A program made the position numbers and the translations under genes. A DNA stretch of 64,000 nt, from the NCBI RefSeq assembly GCF_008065115.1, contig NZ_CP042913.1:5281257-5345256 (forward strand), read 5' to 3'. Under the pieces are notes generated by a model, which made no database searches, was not told the origin of the DNA, and saw nothing but the letters and a program-made list of their open reading frames with translations. Below, one piece after another: positions 34,151 to 43,309 of the stretch. Positions within the stretch are counted from its first letter, which is position 1, and every line of letters starts with the position of its first letter. This DNA comes from Bythopirellula goksoeyrii (GTDB taxonomy: Bacteria > Planctomycetota > Planctomycetia > Pirellulales > Lacipirellulaceae).

Positions 34151-36295
34151 TCAAAAACTGAGCGCCGGCTGCAACTTCAACCTGTCTTCACAAAGCGTGA
34201 TCACATCCGGTCGGTTTGTGGCCACAAGCACGGTCATGTCTTTATCTTTCAACATACCCATGATCTGGACAACCTTTTCTGCTGGCAAGAGATCTAGGGA
34301 GCCATCGATGAGAAGTAAGCTAGGTTCTCCAGCCAGGGCCCTGGCGAGCAAGATCTGCTGTTGCTGAGATGTCGTGAGCGGGACTCCTTGCTGGGTAATG
34401 TGCGTGTTGTACCCCTCGGGAAGGAGTCTCATTTCTTCTACCATCCCAACATCCGACAGCGCCTCACGTACTTGGCTTGTACCAACTTCGGGCCGATGCA
34501 GATGGACATTCTCTGCGACAGAACCAGTCAAGAAATTGTCAGATCGTACGAGAGCGACTTTTTCGCGCAACGTTTCGGGGCGAACTTCCCGAGGCTCGAA
34601 ACCGGCCAGGTCGATGTGTCCTGCAGACGGTTTACGAAGACCGTAAAGCAAATCAAGCAAGATACTCTTGCCGCTACCAGAGACACCGGTGATGGCCGTG
34701 ATCCCGCCAGGACGAAATTTGAAGTTGACCGGCGCTGAGAATACTCTCTTCTCTCGCATCTCGTAGTTCATGTCCGACACATCGACTGGCATCGCACCCG
34801 GCGCCCAGGTTTGAATCAGGCCAGAGTTTGATTCGAGTGGTAAATCAAAAAGGTATCCCAGCTTGTCCACGGCCGCGAGGGCATCGTAGAACCCCTCTAG
34901 ATGTTTACCCAGTTTTGTCAGCGAGCTAAGAATCGCCGAGACGATAATCTCCGCAGCGACGAGCTGACCCAGAGACAACTGACCTTGAATTACCAGCCAC
35001 CCACCAAGTCCCAACAGAACAGTCGCAGCGATTGCCTGCAGAAAAAGCACGAACAAAATCTGACGCAGGAGAATTCGAAAATGCTTCTGGCGAGCCCCTA
35101 AATAGGCATTGGTCCAGTGGTTGGATCGTTCTGAGGCAAAATCGGAAGCGCCACCGAGTTTGAGTGCCAACTGGGAATGAATGATGTCCTCGAACCAAGA
35201 GACAACATGGTATTTGTATTTCGATTCTTCAACTGCCGAGCGGACTACTCCGCGGCCGAGAAGGATGATACCCGAGATGACCATAAACAGCAGCATGATG
35301 CTAAATACCATCAACAATGGATGGTAAAACGCGAGCACCGCCATGCCGATGAGGGTTCCCATCACTATCGCGACTCCATCAAGCAACAGATTAGCCATGA
35401 CTTTTTGGACGGTGACAATATCCAGAAATCGATTGACCAGCTCGGGACCATCCGTGGAGTCGAGTGCCTCGTGATCGACTCTCGGCAGGCGATAGCTGAG
35501 AGCCGAAGTCATCCGCGCGAACATCCGCCTTTGAATGATTTCCACGGCATAGGTCTGCAGACCTTGCATCGCTCCTCTGAAGGTCAAGAAACCAAAGAGC
35601 AAGAGGGAAAGCACGATCACAGGCTGCAAGAGTCGGCCAAAGGAGACCGTGTTGACCAAGGACTCGACCGCGATTGGTGTGGCAAGGCTCAATAAGCCTA
35701 CCAAGAAGGCAAATAAGATGACGATCCAAATGTCGCTGGCTTCGGCGCTGAATACGGCCAGCAAGCGCTTCCAAGGTTTTCCCTTGGGCAACAGATTGGT
35801 TCGATAGTCAACGGCATTGGAGACTAGCCAGCGATTTTTGCCGTCTTGCTCTGCTTCACGCAACAGGCCATCAACTGCCGCTTCGTCGAGGAGCTTGTTG
35901 CCAGTAATTGTGGAGTAGCTTGCTGTCAGCTTCTTTTTCTTGTTAACAAGTTGAACTGCCGCCAATTCTCCCTTTTGCTTCACAACGGTGACGAGTCCTA
36001 TTCCATTGTCCACCAGACCGAAGACCTGTTGCCGGGGCAACTCCACGACGCGAACGTTCAATCCCGTGCTTGCAGCAGCGATCCTCAACCAATGCCACCA
36101 CTGGGATTCAACATCGCCAGGAAAGCTAGCACGCGCCTCCCGAATCCACTGCCGCACGAGCAGTTCATCGACCGTCTGCCCTGCAGCCAGGGCCATGCGA
36201 GTCAGCGCAGCGGAGAGCACCGATTCAAATTTCTGAACTTGAACGGAGTCCGCCCCTGGTTCTCGGGGGGATTCAAGTCCAATCGAGGTTGCCAT
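34151..36295 (-). CDS. Type I secretion-like ABC exporter with degenerate ATPase motifs
   Basis: A 714-residue half transporter: an N-terminal domain (about 20-150) resembling the inactive C39-like domain of HlyB, a six-helix ABC membrane domain (about 185-460), and an ATPase domain (about 515-714). Walker A GVSGSGKS (537-544) is intact. Four other motifs are changed: the Q-loop has VRSDN with Ser585 where Gln is expected, the signature is LTTSQ (640-644) instead of LSGGQ, the Walker B ends LLLIDG with Gly665 in place of the catalytic Glu, and the switch position in VATNRP has Asn694 in place of His. It is the first gene of an operon with the HlyD and TolC genes. ATP may be bound but not hydrolysed normally; a homodimer would have no consensus site. 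Confidence 0.85.
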   Translation of the reverse strand: MATSIGLESPREPGADSVQVQKFESVLSAALTRMALAAGQTVDELLVRQWIREARASFPGDVESQWWHWLRIAAASTGLNVRVVELPRQQVFGLVDNGIGLVTVVKQKGELAAVQLVNKKKKLTASYSTITGNKLLDEAAVDGLLREAEQDGKNRWLVSNAVDYRTNLLPKGKPWKRLLAVFSAEASDIWIVILFAFLVGLLSLATPIAVESLVNTVSFGRLLQPVIVLSLLLFGFLTFRGAMQGLQTYAVEIIQRRMFARMTSALSYRLPRVDHEALDSTDGPELVNRFLDIVTVQKVMANLLLDGVAIVMGTLIGMAVLAFYHPLLMVFSIMLLFMVISGIILLGRGVVRSAVEESKYKYHVVSWFEDIIHSQLALKLGGASDFASERSNHWTNAYLGARQKHFRILLRQILFVLFLQAIAATVLLGLGGWLVIQGQLSLGQLVAAEIIVSAILSSLTKLGKHLEGFYDALAAVDKLGYLFDLPLESNSGLIQTWAPGAMPVDVSDMNYEMREKRVFSAPVNFKFRPGGITAITGVSGSGKSILLDLLYGLRKPSAGHIDLAGFEPREVRPETLREKVALVRSDNFLTGSVAENVHLHRPEVGTSQVREALSDVGMVEEMRLLPEGYNTHITQQGVPLTTSQQQQILLARALAGEPSLLLIDGSLDLLPAEKVVQIMGMLKDKDMTVLVATNRPDVITLCEDRLKLQPALSF

Positions 36296-36539
36296 TGAAC
36301 TTACCTATCTGAACGGAATATCGCGCTAGCATTTGCCTCAAGTCTAGAATAATCCAACAAGAGTGACAATCGCGGCATCTTGCTGTCACTGCAATACGGT
36401 GGGAGGGTGGGAACTGGAAACTGGCACCTTTACTTGGTTTGCTAGCGGCCTTGGCAGGGACGTGGACTTGTGACCGCTGGCGCACGTTTCTATACTCCCC
36501 GCCCGCTTCTAGTCGCCCGTTTTGCTTAGGAGGTCACCG

Positions 36540-37787
36540 ATGCTCATTCGCATCGCGTTTGTCGCACTCATCGCTATCCATGGTTCTCAACTGGGAACCG
36601 CACAAACCTATGATTCCGAGCGACTCGGCGCAACAGGCTGGCAAGCTTCCAACTCTGAAGCGCAAGCGACGCCGCTCAATTCGGTCATGCCCGCCGGCGT
36701 CGAGGAAAGTCCCGTCACACCAGGCAGTAGTGTTCCTCTCGGTGGTGCGGCTCAAGTTAGCCATGCCCAGGTTTCCAAGGGGAGCGGGACGTTGCCTAAT
36801 GATGATGGTCAAGTTTGGCGAGAGTACGATATCAGCCCCTACACGTTGCGAGTTCAAAACACGACCGCTCCCGAACAGGCAATTGTCGATTGGATCCTGC
36901 GCGAAACGGGCTATGAAGCGTGGCATTCCAAACCCGTTGGCCTGCTGAGCGCCGACCAGAAGACCCTACGTGTCTACCATACGCCTCAAATGCAAGCGAT
37001 TGTCGCAGACATCGTTGATCGATTCGTCAATAGCATCGCGGAACAGCATGGGTTTGGCTTACGCATCCTCACGATCGATAGTCCTAACTGGCGGGCGAGA
37101 GCATTGCCGCTGATGAAATCGATTCCAGTCCAATCGCCAGGGGTACAGGGTTGGATCCTGGCGAAAGAAGACGCCGCTTTGCTTCTTTCAGATCTGAAAC
37201 GTCGTAGCGACTATCACGAACACACAGCCCCCCATCAGATGGTGCAGAACGGATCATCGTTGGTGATCTCTACGATGCGCCCCGTGAACTACACCAAAGG
37301 AATTATTCGTACAGATCAAACCTGGCCTGGCTATCAACCCGAGATGGGGCAGTTTGACGAGGGGTTCAGTTTGGAATTTAGCCCACTGTTGGCCCTGGAT
37401 ACCCGCACCGTGGATGCGGTAATCAAACTGAAACTCACCCAGGTAGAGAAGATGTTGCCAGTTCCGCTCGATGTCCCTACTCAGGTAGCTCAAAACCAAC
37501 GCACTGAGTGCCAGGTGCCCCAGTTGACCATGGTGCAATTGCATGAGCGATTCCGCTGGCCAACCGATCAGGTGCTGGTCTTGAGCATCGGTGTGGTCGC
37601 CAAGCCCGGTCCTTCGAAACCAAATTTCATCACCGACAACATCCCCATCTTAAAATCAGCCCCGCGAGCCGACGCGCTGCTTGTCGTGGAAAGCCGCGGC
37701 CCGAATACTTCGGTGCCAACCGACGGATCGACTCCCCCCCCTCAGACGGCCAGTCGAGCAAGCTCGACTTTTCATGGGCGATACTAA
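36540..37787 (+). CDS. Secreted planctomycete protein, secretin-N-domain-like, unknown function
   Basis: The ATG at 36540 has AGGAGG about 7 nt upstream and gives 415 residues with a signal peptide (MLIRIAFVALIAIHGSQLGTA). About 100-160 reads REYDISPYTLRVQNTTAPEQ, DWILRETGYEAWHSK and LRVYHTPQMQAIVADIVDRF, a pattern like the short N-domains of secretin proteins (NO/N1). The remainder is beta-rich with DQVLVLSIGVVAKPG. A Pro/Thr-rich tail closes the protein. It diverges from the exporter operon, so shared regulation is possible. I do not claim a function. Confidence 0.65.
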   Translation: MLIRIAFVALIAIHGSQLGTAQTYDSERLGATGWQASNSEAQATPLNSVMPAGVEESPVTPGSSVPLGGAAQVSHAQVSKGSGTLPNDDGQVWREYDISPYTLRVQNTTAPEQAIVDWILRETGYEAWHSKPVGLLSADQKTLRVYHTPQMQAIVADIVDRFVNSIAEQHGFGLRILTIDSPNWRARALPLMKSIPVQSPGVQGWILAKEDAALLLSDLKRRSDYHEHTAPHQMVQNGSSLVISTMRPVNYTKGIIRTDQTWPGYQPEMGQFDEGFSLEFSPLLALDTRTVDAVIKLKLTQVEKMLPVPLDVPTQVAQNQRTECQVPQLTMVQLHERFRWPTDQVLVLSIGVVAKPGPSKPNFITDNIPILKSAPRADALLVVESRGPNTSVPTDGSTPPPQTASRASSTFHGRY

Positions 37788-38118
37788 GGCAGGAGCTTCG
37801 ACGCACGATGCGTCCGTCTGCGGCTACCTGGCGCAGCTCGCTTAACAGTTGGTCTGTTGATGCGTCGAGCTAAAACAAATTTTCATGCCGGACGTTCTCA
37901 CGCACTCGAACCAACTCGATACTAGGGTTTCTTCGCAGTCTCAAGAATTTAACTTCTCAACTCGTCTCAAATTCATTGATCTTGCGAACATCGCGTGATA
38001 GCCTGTTTAGATAGAGGCATTCTGATCGCATTTTTCCTTGTTCATCCTTTTACCGTTTCGGCATTTCGCGGGGATAGGGTGTAGCGGTACCCACAAGCAT
38101 TTTCCCGAGACAGAGTAG
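37788..38118. other. Gene-free stretch with short inverted repeat
   Basis: About 330 bases. AGCTTCGACGCA at 37795-37806 and TGCGTCGAGCT at 37861-37871 are approximate inverses and could form a hairpin after the preceding gene. The promoter of the CotH gene should lie near the right end. Confidence 0.45.
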
Positions 38119-41100
38119 ATGGCAAATAGATCGCGTCGTAAGCTGACCTCACGTCTGAAGAGTCGATCCGCGCGCTTTGAGACTCTTGAATCGCGTAACA
38201 TGCTCGCAGCCCAACCGATCTTGTCCGAGTTTCTGGCAAGTAATGATTCGTCGCTGAACGATGGATACGGCCAAGACAATGATTGGATCGAGATCTACAA
38301 CGCTGGCGATGCAGCCGTCGATCTCCAGGGTTATTACCTCACAGATAATGCAGACAACTCTACCAAGTGGGAATTCACTGCTGAAACTATTCTTGGCTCG
38401 AGGGAGTATCTCGTTGTGTTTGCATCCGACCTGGATACGGTCGATCCTGCAGGTTATTGGCACACCAACTTCAAGCTCAGTGCGGGAGGAGAATACCTTG
38501 GGCTGGCCGACCCCAACGGCACCATCATCAGCGACCTCGGAATAAGTCTTTCAGGTGGAGAATACCCTCCTCAAGTAACCGATATCTCCTATGGATTGGC
38601 AGGGCCGGTTTCCCAATCGTTGCTCGCAGGAAACTATGGTCTGACCTATTTGGTTCCCACGAGTAATACTCTAGGCACCAGTTGGACGATGGTCGGATTC
38701 AATGCAACTTCGAACGGGTTTTCCAATGGAATCAATGGCGTTGGCTATGAACTCGCCGCGAGCAATGATTACGATCCTTACCTCAACACACATCTGATCA
38801 ATTCCGATTCAGACCCTAAACCCACGACCGTATATATCCGCAATGAATTCAACGTTAATTCGGCAACCGATATCGAAGAATTGGTACTTTCACTTCGTTA
38901 TGACGATGGTTTTGCGGTCTACCTGAACGGCACCTACTTGTTCGGAGAGAATGAACCGGCGACTCCGTTAGCCTATGATTCGATTGCAGTAGGAAGTCGA
39001 GCCGACAGCGAAGTTATTGAACCAGTCGCTTTTTCACTGAACAATTACCTCGACCTGTTGCAAAATGGCACGAACGTGCTTGCTATTCACGCGTTGAACA
39101 ATTCCAACAGCAGCGACATGCTTATCACCGCCGAACTCACGGCTAAGGAAAGTAGTGTCGCAGAGGGCTCCATAGGCTACCTGACTCCTACACCGGGCTC
39201 ATCGAATTCTCAAACGATCGATTTGGGACCAATTATCGATGATGTTGAATTCACTCCCACAAGTGGCACAGGAAACGACAATATCATCGTCACTGCTTCC
39301 ATATCCCAGTCGGTCCATCCGGTAAATCTCGCTTCCCCCAAGTTCTATTACCGGATTGGGTTTGGCACCGAAGTGCAGGCAGCGTTCACGGACGATGGCC
39401 AAGGAAGTGACTTGCAGGCGGGTGACGGGGTTTATACAAGTCAGATTCCTGCTTCATCATTTTCCGAAGGCGACATGGTCCGCTGGTATATCACCGCCAG
39501 TGATACCCATGGAACAGAAACCCGCGCACCTCGCTTTAATGACCCCCTCGATTCGGCCGAATTTTTTGGAACCGTGATCCTCGATCCTACGGCCTCGACA
39601 GACATACCGGTACTGTACTGGTTTTTAGAAGACGAAGCAGCAGCGGAAACACGTGCCGGGACTCGCGCGTCCTTGTTCTTTGGTGGAGAGTTCTACGACA
39701 ATATACAAGTTGACTTGCATGGGCAGTCGACAGCTGCTCCCGAGTTCCTGAAGCACTCTTTTGATTTCGACGCCAACTCAGGCGAGAAATTCGACATTGG
39801 TGATGACACCGGAAGGCATAGTGATTTCAACTTGCTCACCAACTATGCCGACCAGTCGAAGCTTCGTAACACACTGGCTTATGCTTCCTTTGCTGAAGCT
39901 GGTGGAGCCACCCATCTAGCCCAACCAGTATCAGTTCATCGCAATGGGCAGTTTTACGCCTTGTACGACCTCGTTGAAGAAGGTGACTCCGAATACCTAG
40001 AGAGATTAGGTCTCGATCCCCACGGAGCACTCTACAAAGTGAATAACGGGCTTACAAGTGCCTTGAATGAAGTCGACAAGATTACTCGCAACTATGAAAA
40101 CCGCAGCGACTTTCAGGACGTATTAGACGCCAACTCACTTTCCGGTACGCAAGCTCGAACATGGTACTATGACAATTTAGATATTGCCGACATCGTCAAC
40201 TATCTTGCTGTCCAAAATGTGATGGCGAACAGCGATTATGGCCACAAGAACATGTATTGGTATCGAGATTCGAACAATACAGAGCTCTGGCAAATCTTAC
40301 CTTGGGACGTCGATCTCAGCTTTGGACACCGATGGGGAAATGCCAATCCACCATATTTCAATAACACCCTATTCACCAATATAGCACTGGATTTCAATTT
40401 TTCCGAGCAAGCCAACATTGTCCGGAACTTTGTCAACAACGATCTCGATCCTCGACTCACCGAGATGTATTTGCGTCGGGTTCTCAGTGTCTCTGATCAG
40501 TTATTAGGATCGACAGGCACTTCGGCTGCGTCGAGTTGGGCCTACCAACAGCTTGAACATTGGGACACTCTCACTGCCGATGAAGCGATCAATGACATGA
40601 ACGAGTGGGGCATCCATCCAAACTACACCCACACACCAGCCCAAGCCGTCGATCAAATCCAGAACGACTTTATCGTTTCTCGCCGAAATCTTATCAATAG
40701 TTCTGTCGGGTCGCAAAGTAACGTGCAGGACATTTCGATTGGAGCGATCGAGTATGCCCCCGGTTCAGGGAACCAGGACGAAGAGTACATCGTCCTTACC
40801 AACAACAACCAAACCTATGCCACAGACCTTTCTGACTGGACGATCACAGGTGCGATCGAACATACTTTCAAACCTGGCACGGTGATTCCTGCCGGCGAAT
40901 CTTTGTATCTAGTGGCAGACGTGCAAGGCTTCCAGGCCCGCAGTACGGGACCAAGGGGTGGTCAACAGCTCTTTACCCAGGGCAATTACACGGGAAGATT
41001 GGCCAACGGTGGCGGTGCTTTGGTACTTGCTAATTCGGCGGGGGCTCAAATCGACTCAGCCAGCTACATTGGCACGACCAACAACGGTGACTTTGATGGA

Positions 41101-41559
41101 GACGGCGACATTGATGGACGTGACTTCCTCGCTTGGCAACGCGGCTATGGAATCCAAAGCGGAGCCACACCAGCGGACGGCGATGCCGACGAAGACGGCA
41201 AAGTCGACAACCTCGACTTAGATCTCTGGGCAACGAACTACGGCACAACGCCTCTCTTAGCCACGGTCCAAACTTATAGCGGCATTTCTGAAAGCGTTGA
41301 TCTTTCGGCTAGCGAACTTGCTTCCCTAGCCGCCTGGAATGTATCTCAGATGGACAATAACATGACAGATCCCATTGCCATCGAGGTAGCGTTGGAATCA
41401 CTAGCAATCAGGCGAGAACCAATTCCTGCAAATCAACTTTTTCTGTCAACGAGTAGCACATCCGCACCTACCCACGAAGCACAATCTTCTAATAGCAGTG
41501 AAGATTCCTCTCTCTCCGCAGAATTGGTGGAATCCGCCTGGGATGATCTATTTGGCTAG
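38119..41559 (+). CDS. Secreted lamin-tail / CotH-kinase-like / dockerin protein
   Basis: A 1146-residue surface protein. The basic N-terminus with FETLESRNMLAA is the planctomycete-type extracellular export signature. A lamin-tail-like domain (about 30-140) reads WIEIYNAGDAAVDLQGYYLT. Residues about 500-830 match the CotH kinase family: EFLKHSFDFDANSGEKFDIG, NLLTNYADQSKLRNTLAY, VSVHRNGQFYALYDLVEEGD and LWQILPWDVDLSFGHRW. A second lamin-tail-like segment follows (about 870-970, YIVLTNNNQTYATDLSDWTI). A dockerin type I pair closes it: NGDFDGDGDIDGRDFLAWQ and DADEDGKVDNLDLDLWATN, with Asp-rich calcium loops. CotH proteins phosphorylate secreted proteins in Bacillus. Confidence 0.88.
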   Translation: MANRSRRKLTSRLKSRSARFETLESRNMLAAQPILSEFLASNDSSLNDGYGQDNDWIEIYNAGDAAVDLQGYYLTDNADNSTKWEFTAETILGSREYLVVFASDLDTVDPAGYWHTNFKLSAGGEYLGLADPNGTIISDLGISLSGGEYPPQVTDISYGLAGPVSQSLLAGNYGLTYLVPTSNTLGTSWTMVGFNATSNGFSNGINGVGYELAASNDYDPYLNTHLINSDSDPKPTTVYIRNEFNVNSATDIEELVLSLRYDDGFAVYLNGTYLFGENEPATPLAYDSIAVGSRADSEVIEPVAFSLNNYLDLLQNGTNVLAIHALNNSNSSDMLITAELTAKESSVAEGSIGYLTPTPGSSNSQTIDLGPIIDDVEFTPTSGTGNDNIIVTASISQSVHPVNLASPKFYYRIGFGTEVQAAFTDDGQGSDLQAGDGVYTSQIPASSFSEGDMVRWYITASDTHGTETRAPRFNDPLDSAEFFGTVILDPTASTDIPVLYWFLEDEAAAETRAGTRASLFFGGEFYDNIQVDLHGQSTAAPEFLKHSFDFDANSGEKFDIGDDTGRHSDFNLLTNYADQSKLRNTLAYASFAEAGGATHLAQPVSVHRNGQFYALYDLVEEGDSEYLERLGLDPHGALYKVNNGLTSALNEVDKITRNYENRSDFQDVLDANSLSGTQARTWYYDNLDIADIVNYLAVQNVMANSDYGHKNMYWYRDSNNTELWQILPWDVDLSFGHRWGNANPPYFNNTLFTNIALDFNFSEQANIVRNFVNNDLDPRLTEMYLRRVLSVSDQLLGSTGTSAASSWAYQQLEHWDTLTADEAINDMNEWGIHPNYTHTPAQAVDQIQNDFIVSRRNLINSSVGSQSNVQDISIGAIEYAPGSGNQDEEYIVLTNNNQTYATDLSDWTITGAIEHTFKPGTVIPAGESLYLVADVQGFQARSTGPRGGQQLFTQGNYTGRLANGGGALVLANSAGAQIDSASYIGTTNNGDFDGDGDIDGRDFLAWQRGYGIQSGATPADGDADEDGKVDNLDLDLWATNYGTTPLLATVQTYSGISESVDLSASELASLAAWNVSQMDNNMTDPIAIEVALESLAIRREPIPANQLFLSTSSTSAPTHEAQSSNSSEDSSLSAELVESAWDDLFG

Positions 41560-41918
41560 TCCCACGCTTCTCAATATTCAACTACATGTGAAACATTCCT
41601 AGCGGAATATTGGCGGAGGCAAAAGCTGTCCCACTGCCGGGAACCCTATTATTGTTCTTAGTCGAGAGTCGTTGCCACTCGCCCTGATCCTGCAGTGTCT
41701 ATGCCAGCAGAAGTAAATGCTCGATTATTGGACACTTTGGCCGAATAACGCATCTACCGTTGCACCCAGGTCACCCTGTTGAATAAAATGCAAGCATACG
41801 CAAAATTTCCGTGCTGGCGGGGCAAAACTTTTCCCCGCATGCCGGGTTGTAATGCCAGAGCCCCCGATCGCGTAATAGATGTCGTAGAGGGTCATTGGAC
41901 GGAGAGACTTTGCAAGGT
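41560..41918. other. Gene-free stretch
   Basis: About 360 bases before the pseudopilin gene. I found no convincing gene, repeat or RNA in it. GGAGAG at 41901-41906 and AAGG near 41914 precede the ATG at 41919. Confidence 0.5.
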
Positions 41919-42518
41919 ATGAAACACAGATTCGGCTTTACGCTCGTTGAACTTTTGGTGGTGATAGCCATCATCAGTGTGTTGGTAGGTTTGCTTCTTC
42001 CGGCAGTGCAAGCAGCGCGGGGCGCGGCGCGCAATACGCATTGCAAAAACAACCTCCGCCAGATTGGCTTGGCACTCACCCAATACTTGGACCGCAAAGG
42101 GGAACGGGGCAAGTTTCCTGAGGTGGCCAAGTTGCCTCGTACGCTGAACCCAACTGGTCTCCCCTCACTCTACGACGTGTTGGCCGATTTTTGCGAGCAG
42201 AACCGAGAGATTTTCCACTGCCCCAGCGATTATTTCCAGCACGATCCCGAATCTTCCGACACCGACGACGACGCCCTGCTCTCGCAGTATAATACCTACT
42301 TCGACCGCGAAGGTTTGAGCTACGAATATCCTTCCTTTGGCTTAGCCGGCAAGACACGTCCTGAAGTGCTCGATAGCAAGCTAGCTTATGGGGGAAGTAG
42401 CACGGTTTGGGTCGTTTATGATTTTGGTGCGTTTCATGGTTCGCCAGGCGAGGACGGCGCACGGAACTATGCCTATTTGGATGGTCATGTAGACGCGGTT
42501 GTCGTGCCCGAAGAATAG
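41919..42518 (+). CDS. DUF1559-type pseudopilin-like protein
   Basis: From ATG 41919 (a TTG 24 bases earlier is less likely) the protein has 199 residues. The N-terminus [20 protein letters not shown] is a type IV pilin/pseudopilin signal, cleaved before the Phe with the Glu five residues on. Downstream are [20 protein letters not shown] and [12 protein letters not shown], the planctomycete DUF1559 pattern, and a C-terminal [12 protein letters not shown] matching the DGH tail motif. These proteins are abundant in planctomycetes and probably form short fibres. The protein is shorter than the usual 300, without a large central beta domain. Confidence 0.85.
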   Translation: MKHRFGFTLVELLVVIAIISVLVGLLLPAVQAARGAARNTHCKNNLRQIGLALTQYLDRKGERGKFPEVAKLPRTLNPTGLPSLYDVLADFCEQNREIFHCPSDYFQHDPESSDTDDDALLSQYNTYFDREGLSYEYPSFGLAGKTRPEVLDSKLAYGGSSTVWVVYDFGAFHGSPGEDGARNYAYLDGHVDAVVVPEE

Positions 42519-42549
42519 TTGTCCTCAAGAAATGACAGGGAGCATTGCG

Positions 42550-43116
42550 ATGAACAAGAAACACGCGTTGATTGGTGCAGCGATATTCTTGGTGTTAGCT
42601 GCGATTGGATGGGGATTCTATAGTGCCAAAGATCCTGCTCTTGTTGAGTTAGAACAACTCCGGGATGAACAGTTTGCTATGCGGCGCGAACTCACAGAGG
42701 AACAACAGGAAGCCAACCGCCAGGTGTTTGGCGAAAAGATGAAAGGTCTGTCAGAAGAACAACGTCGCTCCTTTTTCGAGAGCAGCGCCCCGATCTTCAT
42801 GAAGATGATGGAAGCGCGACTCGACCAATTCCTGGCAAAGACTCCGGAAGAGCAAAAAGCCGAACTGGACAAGAGAATCGATGAGATGCTGGCTCGCCAG
42901 AAGAGCGGAGGAGGCCAAGGTCGCAGTGGTCCTCCAGGTGTAGGCGATGGTAATAGTCCACCCACGCCTCAACAAATTGACCAATTCCGCAAGGGAATGC
43001 TCGATAAGACGACTCCCGAACAACGAGCCAAGTTCCAAACGACGATGCAAATGTACCAGAATCGGATGAAAGAACGCGGTATCGACCCCAAACAGGGCGG
43101 CGGCCGATTTTTCTAG
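42550..43116 (+). CDS. Hypothetical membrane-anchored helical protein
   Basis: From ATG 42550 (AGGGAG upstream) the protein has 188 residues: one N-terminal transmembrane helix (HALIGAAIFLVLAAIGWGFY), then a charged helical region rich in Glu, Gln, Arg and Met (ELTEEQQEANRQVFGEKMKG, RRSFFESSAPIFMKMMEARL) and a low-complexity Gly/Pro linker GGGQGRSGPPGVGDGNSPP. The C-terminal GGGRFF is a short tail. It follows the pseudopilin by 31 bp and is probably co-transcribed with it. The pattern of Met-rich helices resembles Spy/CpxP-like periplasmic chaperones in style only. Confidence 0.6.
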   Translation: MNKKHALIGAAIFLVLAAIGWGFYSAKDPALVELEQLRDEQFAMRRELTEEQQEANRQVFGEKMKGLSEEQRRSFFESSAPIFMKMMEARLDQFLAKTPEEQKAELDKRIDEMLARQKSGGGQGRSGPPGVGDGNSPPTPQQIDQFRKGMLDKTTPEQRAKFQTTMQMYQNRMKERGIDPKQGGGRFF

Positions 43117-43145
43117 AATCGCTTTGCCCGACGCTGCCTACCACA

Positions 43146-43182
43146 CCCTCCCTAGCCGGACCCGCCACGCGGTCCGGGAGGG
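43146..43182. terminator. Strong hairpin between the pseudopilin pair and the ketosynthase gene
   Basis: CCCTCCC and CCGGACC (43146-43152, 43156-43162) pair with GGTCCGG and GAGGG (43171-43182) around a CGCCACGC loop. No U run follows, so it may act as an RNA hairpin or belong to the CCCTCCC palindrome family also seen at 23514. Confidence 0.45.
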
Positions 43183-43309
43183 AACAAGACGCCGCGACAC
43201 CCATACTATCCCGCAGAACGCGTGCCGGGGCCGGGTAGCCCTGACGACGTGAGACGGCTATCCTGGAGGATCGTTGTTTCTGCTTTCTCACCCGCTTTCT
43301 TTCGCTTGA

